Positions 32,037 through 45,028 of a stretch of DNA of 64,000 nucleotides are shown in pieces. Where the stretch lies: positions 119,706 to 183,705 of the forward strand of contig JAUCBJ010007945.1 in the NCBI GenBank assembly GCA_032718475.1, given 5' to 3'. The notes under the pieces were generated by a model. The model was not told the origin of the DNA and searched no databases. It saw only the letters and a program-made list of their open reading frames with translations. This stretch comes from Nemertoderma westbladi. Lineage: Eukaryota > Xenacoelomorpha > Nemertodermatida > Nemertodermatidae. Both the position numbers and the translations under genes were made by a program. Numbering within the stretch: the first letter of the stretch is position 1; every line of letters starts with the position of its first letter.

Positions 32037-35000
32037 TAATAATGATAATGGTACAGTAGACGTGGTTAATATTAATAGTACCGTATGGGATAATTCTAAT
32101 CAAACCTTTATTGCAGGAAATACTTTGCCTAGTGGTAGTAATTTAAATTTAAATCAGGACAATCTTAATATTAATGTAGCTACGCAAAATAATCCAAATA
32201 ATCAAAATAATAATAATTCAAATAATTTAATTAATGAGCCAAGCTCGAATTTACAAGATAATTCAAATGATTTTATTTCGAACGAACAAGTTAATTCCGT
32301 TCCCAATACGGGTGCTATTAATGTAAACACGTCGGGCGAGTATGGCCAGACAGATGGGGCCCAGGTAGGCCACCTAGTTGGTAGGCAGGGAGTGGCTGGG
32401 TTAGGTAGACCCGGCGAGGGCCTGGTAGGCCACGTAGTTGGTAGGCAGGGAGTGGCTGGGTTGGATGGACCCAGCGAGGGCCTGGTAGGCCACGTAGTTG
32501 GTAGGCAGGGAGTGGCAGGGTTGAATGGACCCAGCGAGGGCCTGGTAGGCCACATAATTGGTAGGCAGGGTGCAGAGGGCCTGGTAGGCCACGCAATAGC
32601 AGAGGGAGAGGCGGGGGTGAATAGACCCGACCGCAGTAGGGTTGATGTGTCGACTAGAGAGGGATATAGTAGCGGGAAGAGAGATAGCGAAGTTAGATGT
32701 GGCGAGTGGGGGGGGGCTACGAGAGCCCCACAACAGCGAGTTAGCGGCGAAAGGGGGGGGGGGCAGAGAGTGTCCCACAGCCGTCAGCGGATAATGCGAG
32801 GGCCGAAATAGGTAAACCGCAACAACCGGCGACGGAAAGTAATAGGGGGATTGCGAGTATCCCCAGCGGCGTGCGACCGAGCAGAGAGAGACAGGTTGAC
32901 ATCGTAAGAGGGCGGATGAAGCGTCGAGCCCGATCAGAAGAGGGAAGAAGAACAGTGGGGTTTAACCGGGAGGTCGACGAGAGATCTCACGGGCGGGAAT
33001 ACTCCACTGAAAGGAGAAGAAGAGAAGACAGTAGTAGAAGTATCGCCGCGAACGATAGAAGAGCGAGGACGGATAGCGAGCCGTCGGTAGTCGAGATGAG
33101 AACAGAGGGTCAGTGGGGTCGGACTCCGGGAGATTGCCATCGCCCCGGAGAGATGCGACCCGGCGAGGCGCGCTACGCGCCGAGAGAGGGGTACGCGATG
33201 TACCGGTACGAAGATGAGAACAGTAGAGAGGGGGGTCGAAGAGAAACTTTCCGAAGGAATATACCTACCGATCGAGAATACGGTAGCCGTGGGGAGGACT
33301 ACTCGAGAAGGATAAACTTCGATCCCGAGCGACACATGCAGACTGTAGGACATACTGTAGGGCTTACTGCACATACCATAGGCCATACTGAGAGAGGCAA
33401 TGCAGGCGATAGGATAGCGTGGACAACGGGATTAAACCCGGAAGTCGCGGAATACATACCGGCGGGTAGGCCAGAAGCTGATAGGCCTATACCGGTACCA
33501 GTACAACAGTATGACTACAGCATGCAGGGACATAACATATACCCAGGGGAGGGGGGAATTATTGCGGATAGGTGCATGGGCCCCAACATATTAACATCAA
33601 CCCCAGTACCAAACATACCGGTGGGGGGGGACAGGGTGACATTCCCCCATCACAATATCAACAATATACCCCGATAGGAGCAAGAACAACGAGACCCTTG
33701 GATGAGAATAGGTCGTGTGATACAGACATATGGAGGGGGCCGCTACCCCCGATGACATACCCAAGTCAGAGAAAGTCAAGAAATAGGACAGACGGAACGC
33801 ACCAGACAGGAGAAACTATACAGCATCCGTCGAACCCATTGGAAGCACAGGCGATGGGGATGGCCACGTTGATCGACGCGTTGAAAACGAGGATCGAGCT
33901 ACCACCCGTGGAACCATTCAAATTCGATGGGAGCAGGCCGGAAGAATATCTACAGTTTCGGCGCATGTATAGTAACGAAATACTAACAAAAAACTTGACG
34001 CAGGCGGAGTGCCTAAAGTATCTGCAAGTGTACACGGGAGGCCCAGCATACGATATCGTGAGGCAATATCAAGGAATAGAGGGCGGCTTCACGACAGCAT
34101 GGCGGGCACTGGATAGGGAATACGGGCACCCGGCCAAGATCATCAGACAGACATTGAGAGGCATAACATCGGGTGGCCTACAGGATAATCCCGTTAGCAT
34201 TAAGACGTTCGCTAACAAAGTCGAAAAGGCGCTAATCATGCTGAAGACGCTAGACGCGCCGTACGAGCTCAATGCGTCCAACAACATCACCACGATAGCG
34301 CAGGCACTACCAAACTGGCTGCGCAACAAGTGGAGAAAAATCGCCTTCTCCACTCGAGATAAGAAGGGTGCGGAACCGGGTTTAGAAGAAATGTCAAACT
34401 TCTTAAACTACGAGGCTGAGCTAATAACTGACCCAGTCTATAGCGAAGACAGCCTGGGAAAGGGACCGAAGACAGACTACCATAGACCGAAACCAGAGCA
34501 CAGCACATCAAACGCATTACCGAGACTCAGGCAATCATTGCCATATGCAGCGACGCAGGGGACCGCAAGTCCACAGCTAGCCGAGGATAAGACAACACCA
34601 TGGAACGGACAGGGAAACAATAACAACACGAATAAACATAACCCCAGTACGTCCAGTAGGCTAAATCCAAACAATAAGAATAGTAGGGACTTTGGTACAA
34701 ACGCAACTGCGATACGCAATGCACTGTATAAAGAGGGCTACGACCCAAAGAGCAAATGCCAGCTACACGCAAATGCGCTTCATCAAACCATGAACTGCAG
34801 GTACTGGCAGGCGCTATCTAGGCAGGATCAGATAGATTATGCGTTCAGCAATAAAATCTGCTCGCGATGTGTAATGAGTGGACATAGAGCAAGGGAGTGC
34901 AAGGAGAAGCCAATAAAATTTGGTCAAAGGAGAGGCCAAACGATGGCGACCAGCACAGTAGGGGCGAAGAAGAGGGGAACGGTGCTACTTGGAGTAGTAC

Positions 35001-35062
35001 CAGTGCGAGTGATCGGGGAAGGCAATTGATCAGTAACAACACTAATGCTGGTTGATAGTGGA
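32037..35062 (+). pseudogene. gag: A1 gag region, two frame switches and a terminal TGA
   Basis: 5' end missing. Reading order: an Asn-rich stretch, four 20-residue repeats, an Arg/Glu-rich region, then the DUF1759-like gag domain (about 33890-34440: EPFKFDGSRPEEYLQFRRMY, AWRALDREYG, LPNWLRNKWR) and a knuckle (CSRCVMSGHRAREC, near 34859-34900). The frame changes at G11 (32753-32763) and at G8 (33623-33630). A TGA at 35027-35029 lies between gag and protease in the same frame. The protease DSG codons are the last before B2 (35054-35062). Confidence 0.85.
32361..32600 (+). repeat. 60-bp tandem repeats encoding 20-aa units in A1 gag
   Basis: Units start at 32361, 32421, 32481 and 32541 (the last is shortened) and encode VGHxVGRQGVAGL-type Gly/Val-rich segments in the gag frame. 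Unit length is an exact codon multiple, so the array stays in frame. Confidence 0.93.
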
Positions 35063-36671
35063 TGTTCGCGGTATTTCAACTTTCCATAACGCGAGTTGAA
35101 TATTTTTGTATTTATTTAAAATTGATTATTCCGATATTACTACTGGGTGCGGGACCATGGGTTTTGGGCACATTCAATAAACTGGGGGCGATTTATGGGC
35201 GAACTTTGGGGCAACTTACAGGGTACGGGAATAATTTCATAGTTATAAGGGCCAGGGGGGGATGGAAAATGCAAGCAGTATTCAGGTTAGCCTGAGTACT
35301 ATTAGGCCCTGGCCAACTTCCTGCTGCCTGTAGGGGTGGATTTGGTAATGCGCCAGGCCTAAAGGACAAGGACTGCCCTTAGCGGTCCCTGGCCAACAGC
35401 AGCCATTACGAGACTGAAAAGAACTCGGACCGCTGACTGCTTGTGTCAGGGATTTGCGACGGGAAACGACAGCCCCTTAGTAGCCAAGCCGTTCTGGTTC
35501 TCGATGATCGAACCCTTCGGGGTTCGTGAGGGGTGGAGCGGACACGCGAACGGGTGGCCGACTAACGACTGCCCCCTGAGCTAAGCCGTACTGGTTCTCG
35601 ATGACCGATCCCTTCGGGGATCGCGAGGGGTGGGACGGACATGCGAAAGGGCTGGCCACAGGATGGGTTTGACGAGGACTGCCCTTAGCGGTCTCTGGTC
35701 AACGGCAGCTATTACGAGACTGAAAAGAACTCGGAACGCTGACTGCTTGTACCGGGGATCTGCGACGGGAACCGACGACAGACCCCTTAGCCAAGCCGTA
35801 CTGGTTCTCGATGATCGTTCCCTTCGGGGTTCGTGAGGGGTGGAACGGACACGCGACGGGGTCGAAAGACAAAGGACTAGACTCTACTGGCCTACCGACT
35901 GTTCGGAGCAGTTTCTCGGCTGCTGAAGCGACTACGAGCCTGAAAGGGACTCAGAAAGCCTAGGTGGTTGGGTTTCTGCGATGAACCGACGGACCCCTAG
36001 CCAAGCCGTTCTGGTTCTCGATGATCGAACCCTTCGGGGTTCGTGAGGGGTGGAACGGACACGCGAACGGGTCCACCGACACGACAGACTCCTAGCCAAG
36101 CCGTACTGGTTCTCGATGACCGATCCCTTCGGGGTTCGAGAGGGGCGGTACGGATACGCGACAGAGTCTACCGACTGGACCGACCCTTAGCCAAGCCGGG
36201 CTGGTTCTCGATGATCGTTACCTTCGGGGTTCGTGAGGGGTGGAACGGACACGCGACAGGGTCGACCGACACCGACACTACGGCACTAATACTAGGACCG
36301 AGGGAAAATCTGGGGAACATTAGGTAGGCTAAAATCTGAGCGAACAGTGGGTAATTAAATAATATACCGTAGGGATTTATATTATCGTGTATAATTATTG
36401 TGAATATTTGGTGTATATTGATTTGGGGAAGCCCAAAATTATTCTTAATCAGGTTTCAGGTTTCAATGATGTTGAACAGGTTTCAACTATAGGAAGTTAC
36501 ATTAAAGAGTATATCCAACTAATGCAGCTTTTTATCAACCGCAAACTTGCATCTCAGAAAACATTCCTTCTCCACAATCAATATCCGGTGACTGGCCGGG
36601 GCTCGGTGGTCTGTAAAGTCACGTCCCCAGCATCGGCGTTTTTCCCCCCTGGTGTTGGGATAACGGCAACA
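35063..36671 (+). repeat. 5' LTR of B2 (1609 bp)
   Basis: Starts TGTTCGCGG, ends GGCAACA. Six UUCG hairpin blocks (near 35514, 35610, 35822, 36030, 36127 and 36221). Some stems are perfect, for example CGATCCC-UUCG-GGGATCG near 35604 and CGAACCC-UUCG-GGGTTCG near 35508. Longer than the B1 LTR because the block order and number differ. AATAAA near 35177. Confidence 0.95.
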
Positions 36672-36693
36672 AAATTAAGAATAATTAATGCGG

Positions 36694-36720
36694 TTAATTT
36701 TGACAAGGTGTCAAAATTAA
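36694..36720 (+). promoter_or_regulatory. Leader hairpin, 12-bp perfect stem (B2)
   Basis: TTAATTTTGACA (36694-36705), loop AGG, TGTCAAAATTAA (36709-36720). Compared with B1 the second base pair is T-A instead of C-G: both arms changed together. The 3' arm is part of a 17-bp direct repeat (CAAAATTAAGAATAATT) whose first copy straddles the LTR edge. Confidence 0.85.
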
Positions 36721-36922
36721 GAATAATTACGGTCAACTTCAACTGGTGGAAGTTGAGAATCCTTCAATACTCTTCAAAAACTCTCTACGTGCTTGCCAGC
36801 ACCCACTACGAGGAAACTCTGGTATTTGAGTTGAGACGAAGTCGTGGTTTAATTAATCAACAAACTCGATCTAACCAACTCGTAGTCGGCAGATCACATA
36901 TTTGGAGAGTTGTTAACAGGGA

Positions 36923-37114
36923 ATGGAAGTATCGATCACACCCATTGATATAATCCAAGTTGAGCCAGGAATCTGGCACGTCGAAGTTGAAGTACAAGGA
37001 ACGAACGTCGGACGATTCAGGATTACCGTTCGGGTGGTCCAAGCTGAGTACAATACCTACGAGGAACTGTTTTATGACATCGCGTATCTAGCTATCGACG
37101 AGGCGTTACAATGA
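36923..37114 (+). CDS. ORF0: conserved 63-aa protein overlapping the gag start (B2)
   Basis: Protein identical to B1 ORF0 (17134-17325), with five synonymous nucleotide differences. The stop overlaps the gag ATG at 37111 (ATGA). An in-frame TAA lies just upstream of the ATG. Unknown function; no known domain recognised. Confidence 0.7.
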   Translation: MEVSITPIDIIQVEPGIWHVEVEVQGTNVGRFRITVRVVQAEYNTYEELFYDIAYLAIDEALQ

Positions 37115-40100
37115 CGACAAATAACGTATCCGATACCGACGAGATGGATCACCACACAGACTCGGAAGCCGACGAGGTACCAAACGTCAAGAACATGACC
37201 CGTCGGCTAGGGGCTCTCAAAGGCGGAGTAACCCGAGCGTATCAACGGATGGAGAAACAACTCAAGGGAGTCAAAACCCCCCTCAATGAGGTACAAACTC
37301 AGCTTCAAAGTATCCGAAATATCCTACAGCGGTACGAAAGAATGATACAGGCGTACCAAGAGCTCGTTCCCTCCACCGATCAGGAAAACTACCCCAAGTT
37401 GGAAGAACACGTTGTACATCTAGATGGGTTCCGCAAACAACACCGGATGACCCTCAGCCTTGTGAGAGGCTATGAAGAACAGTATTACAAGAGGGCTGAA
37501 AGAACAGACGCGGAATCAGTACGATCCTCCAGCATCAGGACAGCAGTACATCGCAAGAGAACGGGGTCCGCTAGAAATCAGCACTCCAGCGCTAGGAGCG
37601 AGATATCCGGCTCAGCGCGCAGTTCTCAAGGGGCGCCGCCACTCCGAGACCAACTGCGAGAACGGAAGGCATTAGCCCTCAAAGCTCGGATGGAAGATGA
37701 GTATATTCAACTGCAAGCCGAGCAAGATGTATTAGCCGCCGAAACACAAAAGCGAGAGGCCGAACAAGCGGCCGAACGGCAGGCCGAACAACGCGAACAG
37801 GAGGCCGAACAACATAGACGAGAGGACGAACGGCAGGCCGAACAACGTAAACGAGAGGACGAACGGCAGGCCGAACAACGCAAACAGGAGGCCGAACAAC
37901 GCGGACGAGAGGCCGAACGAGAGATCGAACAACGTAAATGGGAAGCAGAAATGCGTAAACAACACGCCGAGGCCCAAGCAATTCTCATCCACAAAAAGAA
38001 TGCGGATATTGCAAAACTCGTGGAATACGAAGCCGCACTTATAGAACGAGATATTCAACTCTAAGAGGACTGGGAAAGGGATATAGATCAGGAATATGAA
38101 CCAGTCCCGGTACCGGAGTTAGAAAAGTCATTTACACCAACAGCGGCGAGACTTCCGAAACCCGAGATCCCGCCTACCAAACAGTCTACTCTATCGGCAC
38201 AAGCACCGGTGTTCCATCCCCCACCGGCTACGCTAAAGAATGAGGAACCTTATTTCCCATCCAACACTACCACAGCGAGTGTACCCAAGTACGAGCCTGA
38301 AAAGGACTCGGAACGGGACGCCACTCCCCGATCTAACAACCCATTTACGTCCACACCACAAACTCGTAGCCGCGTCATTATTAAAACTCCACCTATTATT
38401 GATCCATCAAGTATGGGAGTGAGTGCCAATAACTATAACCCTCCGAGTCACTCCGGTTCAGACGACGTCAGCATCATCCGGGCGTTGGAGAACCGCCTTG
38501 CCATGCCTAAGATGGAGATTCGCACCTTCGAAGGAGATCCCGTCGATTACCTCAGATTCAAGAAACGGTTCTTTGCGCAGATCGGATCAACGGACATAGC
38601 CGACGCACAGAAATTGGTATATTTATCGCAATACCTGGGTGACAAACCACGCAGAATTATTGCATGTTTTGAAGGAGGTTCTCATGAGGCATACTATGAC
38701 GCATGGAAAACTCTAGATAAAAGATACGGAAATACCGGAACTATAATTAATAAAACTCTAGAGAGACTGATACAGGACGCGGGATCACTAGGGGACCCAC
38801 AGAACATCCAGGAATTCTCCGACTCTATGAAGGATGCCTACTATACTCTGAAGCCCTTAAATAAGGAGGACCAGGTGAACAACATTCTAAACCTCCGACA
38901 GATCGCCCGGAAGTTTCCCGGATGGTTACAAAGTAAGTGGGCTTATAAATGTGTAGATCTCCGGTGCAGACATCCAGATCGAGATCCTAGCTTCCTTGAA
39001 ATGTCGGCATTCCTGGACGATATCTCCGAAGCCATGAATGACTCGACGTTTTCAAAACAGAGTCTCGCAAAGTTGGACGGAATAGAGAGCAACTCCAGGA
39101 GTAAGATAACCCCTCCGAAACCGAGATTCCGCCCCCCACCGGTGAGTACGATGGCCATTACCATGGCCGAGGATTCCGACGACGAAGACTACGAGGAACC
39201 GACATCCGCCGAGGAATGGGCATGTTATCTCGCGAGTTGGGCACCCGAAAGGGAAGGCATCACAAATTTCCTGCTCTGTCTCTTCTGTGGGGAGAAACAT
39301 AAAGTGGAATTCTGCAGAAAGTTTCAGTTCGCCGAACTCGTCCCACGCTTCGAGGCGATAATGAAACACCGAGGATGCTTCCGGTGTCTTGGAACAGGTC
39401 ACTATGTTCGGGAGTGCGACCAAAGATCATGCTGTGCTGTCTGTAACGACCAACGCCATCACACGCTCCTCCACATCCCCGCGAACTTCGATTTTACTAC
39501 CCTCCCCTTTCGGATCGAAGCCAGGCGAAGAGGAGAAACAAACCACGTCTTCAAAGGAACCCGGACAACCCAACGGAGAGAAACCAACCCGTTTAAAATC
39601 TCCACCGATACACCACAAGTAACAAATGTTTCGGCCACGATTAATCTTATAAATCGCCGCTACATGGTCTTCGCAAAGGTAATCCCAGTAAGGATCCAAG
39701 GAGTCGGCAAATCTTTGACGACACTCGCGTTCCTCGATAACGGGTCCGACGGAACCATCATCGACCGGGATTTCCTCGAGCAACTCGGCCTAGAATATGA
39801 ACCTTGTAAACGGCCCATACAAACCATCACCGATAACAGAGAGGTAGAGTCCGGGGAGGTGCAACTCCAGATGGAAGGAGTGATGAAGGGCTACGAAACG
39901 GTTAAGTTAACCATCAAGAACGCCTTGGTACACACAGACCTCCGGGTGCGGTTCCGACAATCAGCCGAGTACGCCCCCCTCATACAATTGGACCGAGACG
40001 ATGTAGACCTGAGGTGTCCGCAGTTGGACGTAAACTGCATCACCCTACTGATCGGACTTGATACACCGGAACTACACATCCCCACCGGAGATATCGCCCG

Positions 40101-43100
40101 ATCTATAAACCAGGATGACGGATTTTATGCTGAACGAACAATAATGGGATGGACACTCTGCGGCATTAAGGAGGAAACTACGGACACCTATACCTACCTT
40201 CCCAAATGCCAGATTAAAGAGAATGCAACCTCCGTGGGTTATTGCTCAGCTTCGGATTTTGACGAGGATTTGTTTCTGGAAACCGAGAAAACCCAACGAG
40301 AGATGACGAAATATTTTAATTTGGAGACCCAGGAGTTCGCGGAAAAGGACGAAAACCCATCCGAAGAGGACCAATATTGTATGGACGTTCTCGACCAGGC
40401 CACGTTTAAAGACGGACACTGGTGTTCACCTATGTTATGGAAGGACCCAAACAAACCAATGGCAAACAACGCCAGCATGGCACTTAGGCGACTTAAAGGG
40501 ATTTTACGCCGGCTGAATGACCAACCCGAGATAAAGGAGAAATATAATACCGTAATCCAAGGATATCTCGATGATGGATTAGCAGAAATGGTACCACGGA
40601 ACGAACTGCAAGGTGGTAAAAGAACATATTATCTCCCAACCCACTATGTAGTAGAAGCCCACAAAGGTGGGAAAATCCGAGTGGTAAATGATGCTGCCGC
40701 TATGTACCAGGGCGAATCCCTAAACAGTCAACTTTACACGGGACCCAACATATATAGCACACTCATCGGCGTATTGATCAGGTTCAGGGAAAACCGGGTA
40801 GCATTCACCTGTGACATCAAGGCCATGTTTCATCAAGTTCGTACGTTACCAGGAGACTCGGACTGTCTACGTATCCTATGGACGGATAAAACGCTTACTC
40901 AACAGGAGATTAGCCAACTCACGATAAAGGACGTAGACGTAATGCGTATGGTCGTCAGGATCTTCGGCGCTAAGGACTCGCCGGTAGCATGCAGTGACAT
41001 GCTAAAGAGGACGGCAACTATGTGCGAAAACGAGTTCCCTCCAACCGTCATAGAAACCATTCGACGATGCTTCTATGTGGACGACGGATGCGCCGGCGCG
41101 GATAATGTGGATGAGGCATATCGGCTAGCAATGGGGATGGTAGAATGTCTAAAGAAAGGAGGGTTTCCGCTCGTGAAGTTCAGATCCCACGACAAAACAC
41201 TTATGGAAAAGTTTCCGGAGGACATCCGGCTGGAAAATAACAAAATGTATTCGGAGGATGTGGAACATCGTGTACTCGGGATTGAATGGGACATAGAATC
41301 AGACGAATTCATCTTCAAATATAAACCCCTACCCAAGCCTATGACAAAAAGGGGATGTTTGTCGATAAAAAGCGCCATCTTCGACCCACTAAATTTCATA
41401 TCTCCAGTAACCTTGGCCGGAATGAACCTGATTAAGGAAATGTGGATAGAAGGACTGGGATGGGACGAAGAGCTCCCCCCATACCTCAGCGTCAAATGGA
41501 GAAAATGGACGGAGCAGCTCGAACACCTACATCTTATGCGGATACCTAGACCGTTCTTCCTCGATAAATTGCCCACCGATATCTTCCAGCTCCACACCTT
41601 TTCGGATGCTTCGAATACCGGAATCGGCGTAGTCACCTTCTTACGGAGACTAAGTAACGATGGAAACGGCGATACAAGCTTCTTATTCTCCAAAGCAAAG
41701 ACAGTATCCGGGGAATTCGTAGCAACGATTCCGAGACTCGAGCTACAAGCTGCAGTTTGGGCAGTAAGACAGAATCGCATGGTCATGCGGAATCTACAGA
41801 TCCCCATAGAATCTCAACACTTCTGGGTCGATTCGAGTATAGTTCTCTATTATCTCCACTCTCCATCACGGCGTCACACCACGTTTGTTGCAAACCGAGC
41901 CACGGAGATTAAACAGTGTACCGGCCGAGAACAGTGGCATCACGTGAACGGGAAGGAAAACCCAGCGGACTTATCAAGCCGAGGCGCCACCCCAAAACAA
42001 CTCGGTAAAAGTAAACTCTGGCTTACAGGCCCGGAATTCCTACGGCAGCCACAATTAACATGGAGTACCCGATTCGACCCCGAGCTCGATAGCGGAAAAT
42101 ACTCCGAGGACGATAAAGAGATCCGTAAAATCCATCGAAGCAACGCGGTGGAAATTTATAGTTGTCTGACTGAGCCTGCAAAGGACTCGGGCAGGCACTA
42201 TAACGTCGCGACGATCACTCAACTGGCGGCGTCTTTACATCGGTTGATCGAGCGAACTTCATCCATGAGACAGCTCGTCCACCACATTATAACCCTTCGC
42301 AACTTCCTACGGTGGAAAAACAACAAACCGATAGTTCAACGGAATATACAAGAACTCATTATCGCGGAGAAGTGTATTGTTAGATATGTCCAGAAAGAAA
42401 GTTTCCCTGATGAATGGGAACAACTTAGTGCGGGCAAAACGTTGAAACCGGACAGCCCAGTCTACCAACTGAGACCAATGATGGGAGAGGACGGACTGAT
42501 CCGACTGAATACCCGGATGGCAAACGCCCCGGTCGAATATGAGGTTAAATACCCGGCGCTTCTGCCCGGAACGTCGACACTAGCTAAGCTATTAATTCTA
42601 CAATGTCACGAGGACAACCACCACGCAGGACAGAATTGGATTATAGCTAATATAAGACAAAGATATTGGATCACCCACATCCAGCCACTGATCCGGAAAG
42701 TGTTGAAACGTTGCTTCACCTGCAGACGTTACCTAGCGCCACCAATCACCCAAAAGATGGCCGACTTACCAGCCACCCGTCTACAAGCGGATTCCCCACC
42801 ATTCTACGTCACCGGAGTGGACTGTTTCGGACCGTTCACGGTTATTGAACGACGATCCAACATCAAATGCTGGGGAGCCATCTTCACCTGCCTGAGGTCT
42901 TGGGCAATTTACCTAGATATCGTGGTAAATCTGACACAACACGCATTCATCAACGCTCTGCGTCGGTTCGTGGCGAACAACGGGACATGCCGCCACATGT
43001 ATTCCGATAATGGTACAAACTTTGTGGGAGGAGAAAGAGAACTTAGAGAGGCGATCGAGGGATGGTTTACCGATAACACCGCATCCCAAGTCTGGAAGGA

Positions 43101-43779
43101 ACACCAGATACAGTGGCACTTCCAGACCCCCTTAGCACCCCATACGAGCGGGGTATGGGAGAAACTGATCGACCTAGTGAAACGATCCATGCGCGTCGCT
43201 CTAGGCGATACCCGGGTAACCCATGACACCCTCCGCACAACATTCTGCGAGATCACGGCTACCCTGAACAACCGACCCATTGTCCCTATCCGCGACGACC
43301 CCACAGACCTGGAGCCCCTCACTCCTAACCACCTACTGGGGAGACCCAAAACCCACGTTCTCCCGGAAACCATGTTTCCGGATCCCAACGAGATCGCGAA
43401 ACATACAAACTGGAAAAAGGCCCAAGCGTTGGCAGCGCATTGGTGGAGAATTTGGGCCCAGGAGTACCTCATAACCCTCCGGACCAGGAGGAAATGGAAC
43501 AACACCTACCGGAACGTCGCAGTTGGCGACATGGTACTAGTTAAAGAAGATCTCAAAGACCGCGTTCACTGGCCTGTGGCGCGGGTCGTGACCATACACC
43601 CAAGCAAAGACGGACTTGCGAGGACTGTGACGATACGAACGGCAAAGGGCCACTACCAATGCCCTATCCAGAGGCTGTGCCTTCTCGAAGGCAATGATAG
43701 CGGTGACTCTACGAGAGGTGATAAGATCCCTACTCAAGATCCTGCTGTGGACATTGGTGACAATTACAAACCCGTTTAA
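37111..43779 (+). pseudogene. gag-pol: B2 gag-pol polyprotein, one in-frame stop
   Basis: One frame of about 2220 codons broken only by TAA at 38062-38064, where B1 has TAC (Tyr). Order as in B1: gag coiled coil with R/E/Q-rich repeats (37750-37940), DUF1759-like domain, Cys/His knuckles (39276-39480), protease with LDNGSD (near 39737), RT with YVDD (near 41074), RNase H (FSDAS, near 41600), integrase with zinc site and DDE motifs (GVDCFGPF near 42817, YSDNGTNF near 42999, GVWEKL near 43152), DUF5641-like end. All catalytic motifs are present, so the single stop is the only visible lesion. Confidence 0.94.
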
Positions 43780-45028
43780 ACCTTCTTATCATGTTGACAA
43801 ACTCTTATAAAACTGTGATTTATCGACAACGAGTTGTGGACCCCCCTTAAACCAACTGTAACCACGCAATGGTATTTGTGTTTCCTCGTGTGTTATGTGG
43901 AGTCCAGCATCACCCTGCAGATGTTTCGACTGACGCAGGGTCGTTTATGTATTGTTTACCCTGATTTTGGTCATCGGGACTAACGGTATTGGATTATTGG
44001 AAATGGAAAAGATTTGAAGTGGAATTCATTGTATTCATCGCAGTATGTTATGTTGTCCATTGCGTGCGCAGTTCGGGGCGTAGGTGGTGTAACGAGTCCA
44101 GCTGTAGATCCTGGATTGCCGCGCAACACCCCCTCTATCCCGTTATTCTGGTGGGTCCATGGTGCATCCACATGACTTCGACGATAGAGGGTTTTATGTT
44201 TCTCAGTCGCGTTATTCTGGTGGGACTGTTGGGTGGATTTTGGGGCGTAGGCGGTGTAACGAGTCCAGCTGTAGATCCCAGAATGTTGCGTAACCCCATC
44301 CCACATGACTTCGTCGACTGAGCTTTATGTTGTTGGGAGTGTTATTCTGGTGGGTCCCTAGTGCATCCACGTGACTTCACTCCCAGCGTCTTCATTGTCC
44401 GTTACGTGCGCAGTTTGGGGCGTAGGCGGTGTAACGAGTCCAGCTGTAGATCCCAGATTGCCGCGTAACACCCCTTCCACGACAAAGATTAACCAAAGAA
44501 AATGATTGAATATAGTTGGAAACGATGAAAAGGATCAGACAACTCTACTATAAACCTGAATGATGACGCGTATGCTGATGAAAATGTAATGATGCGCACC
44601 CTGGTACTGCGCTTATAACCAATGATGATAGCCGGGGGGCTATAAACCCAATGATGATGTGGAAATAAATAAATGTGAAATAAATGGTGGAACTAAATGA
44701 TGAAATATATGTGGAAATAAATGAAATGAGATGGAATAATAATGAAATGAAAAAAGACAAAAAAAAAAGGTATAAAAAAGTCTAAAGAAAAGAATTAGAA
44801 AAAAGAAAAGGACAAAAAAGTCATAAAAAACTGGTTGGATATTAATGTATAGTTATAGTAACTGTAAATGCTGAATGTATTAGCAATAAGATGATAGATG
44901 TCTATATAGCAATATTATTTAATAAACTGAATTAAATAAAAAACTGAATTATTCTGCTATCGCTATAGTTTCAGACTTTCTGGACTTATAATTAACTGAT
45001 CTAATTTGTAACGGATATAATCGTAAAT
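43780..45028 (+). other. Spacer between pol and ORF3 of B2, with three direct repeats
   Basis: Same plan as the B1 spacer: repeat blocks from GGGGCGTAGG(C/T)GGTGTAAC at 44075, 44242 and 44417, then an AT-rich stretch with AATAAA near 44931. No gene visible. Confidence 0.85.
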
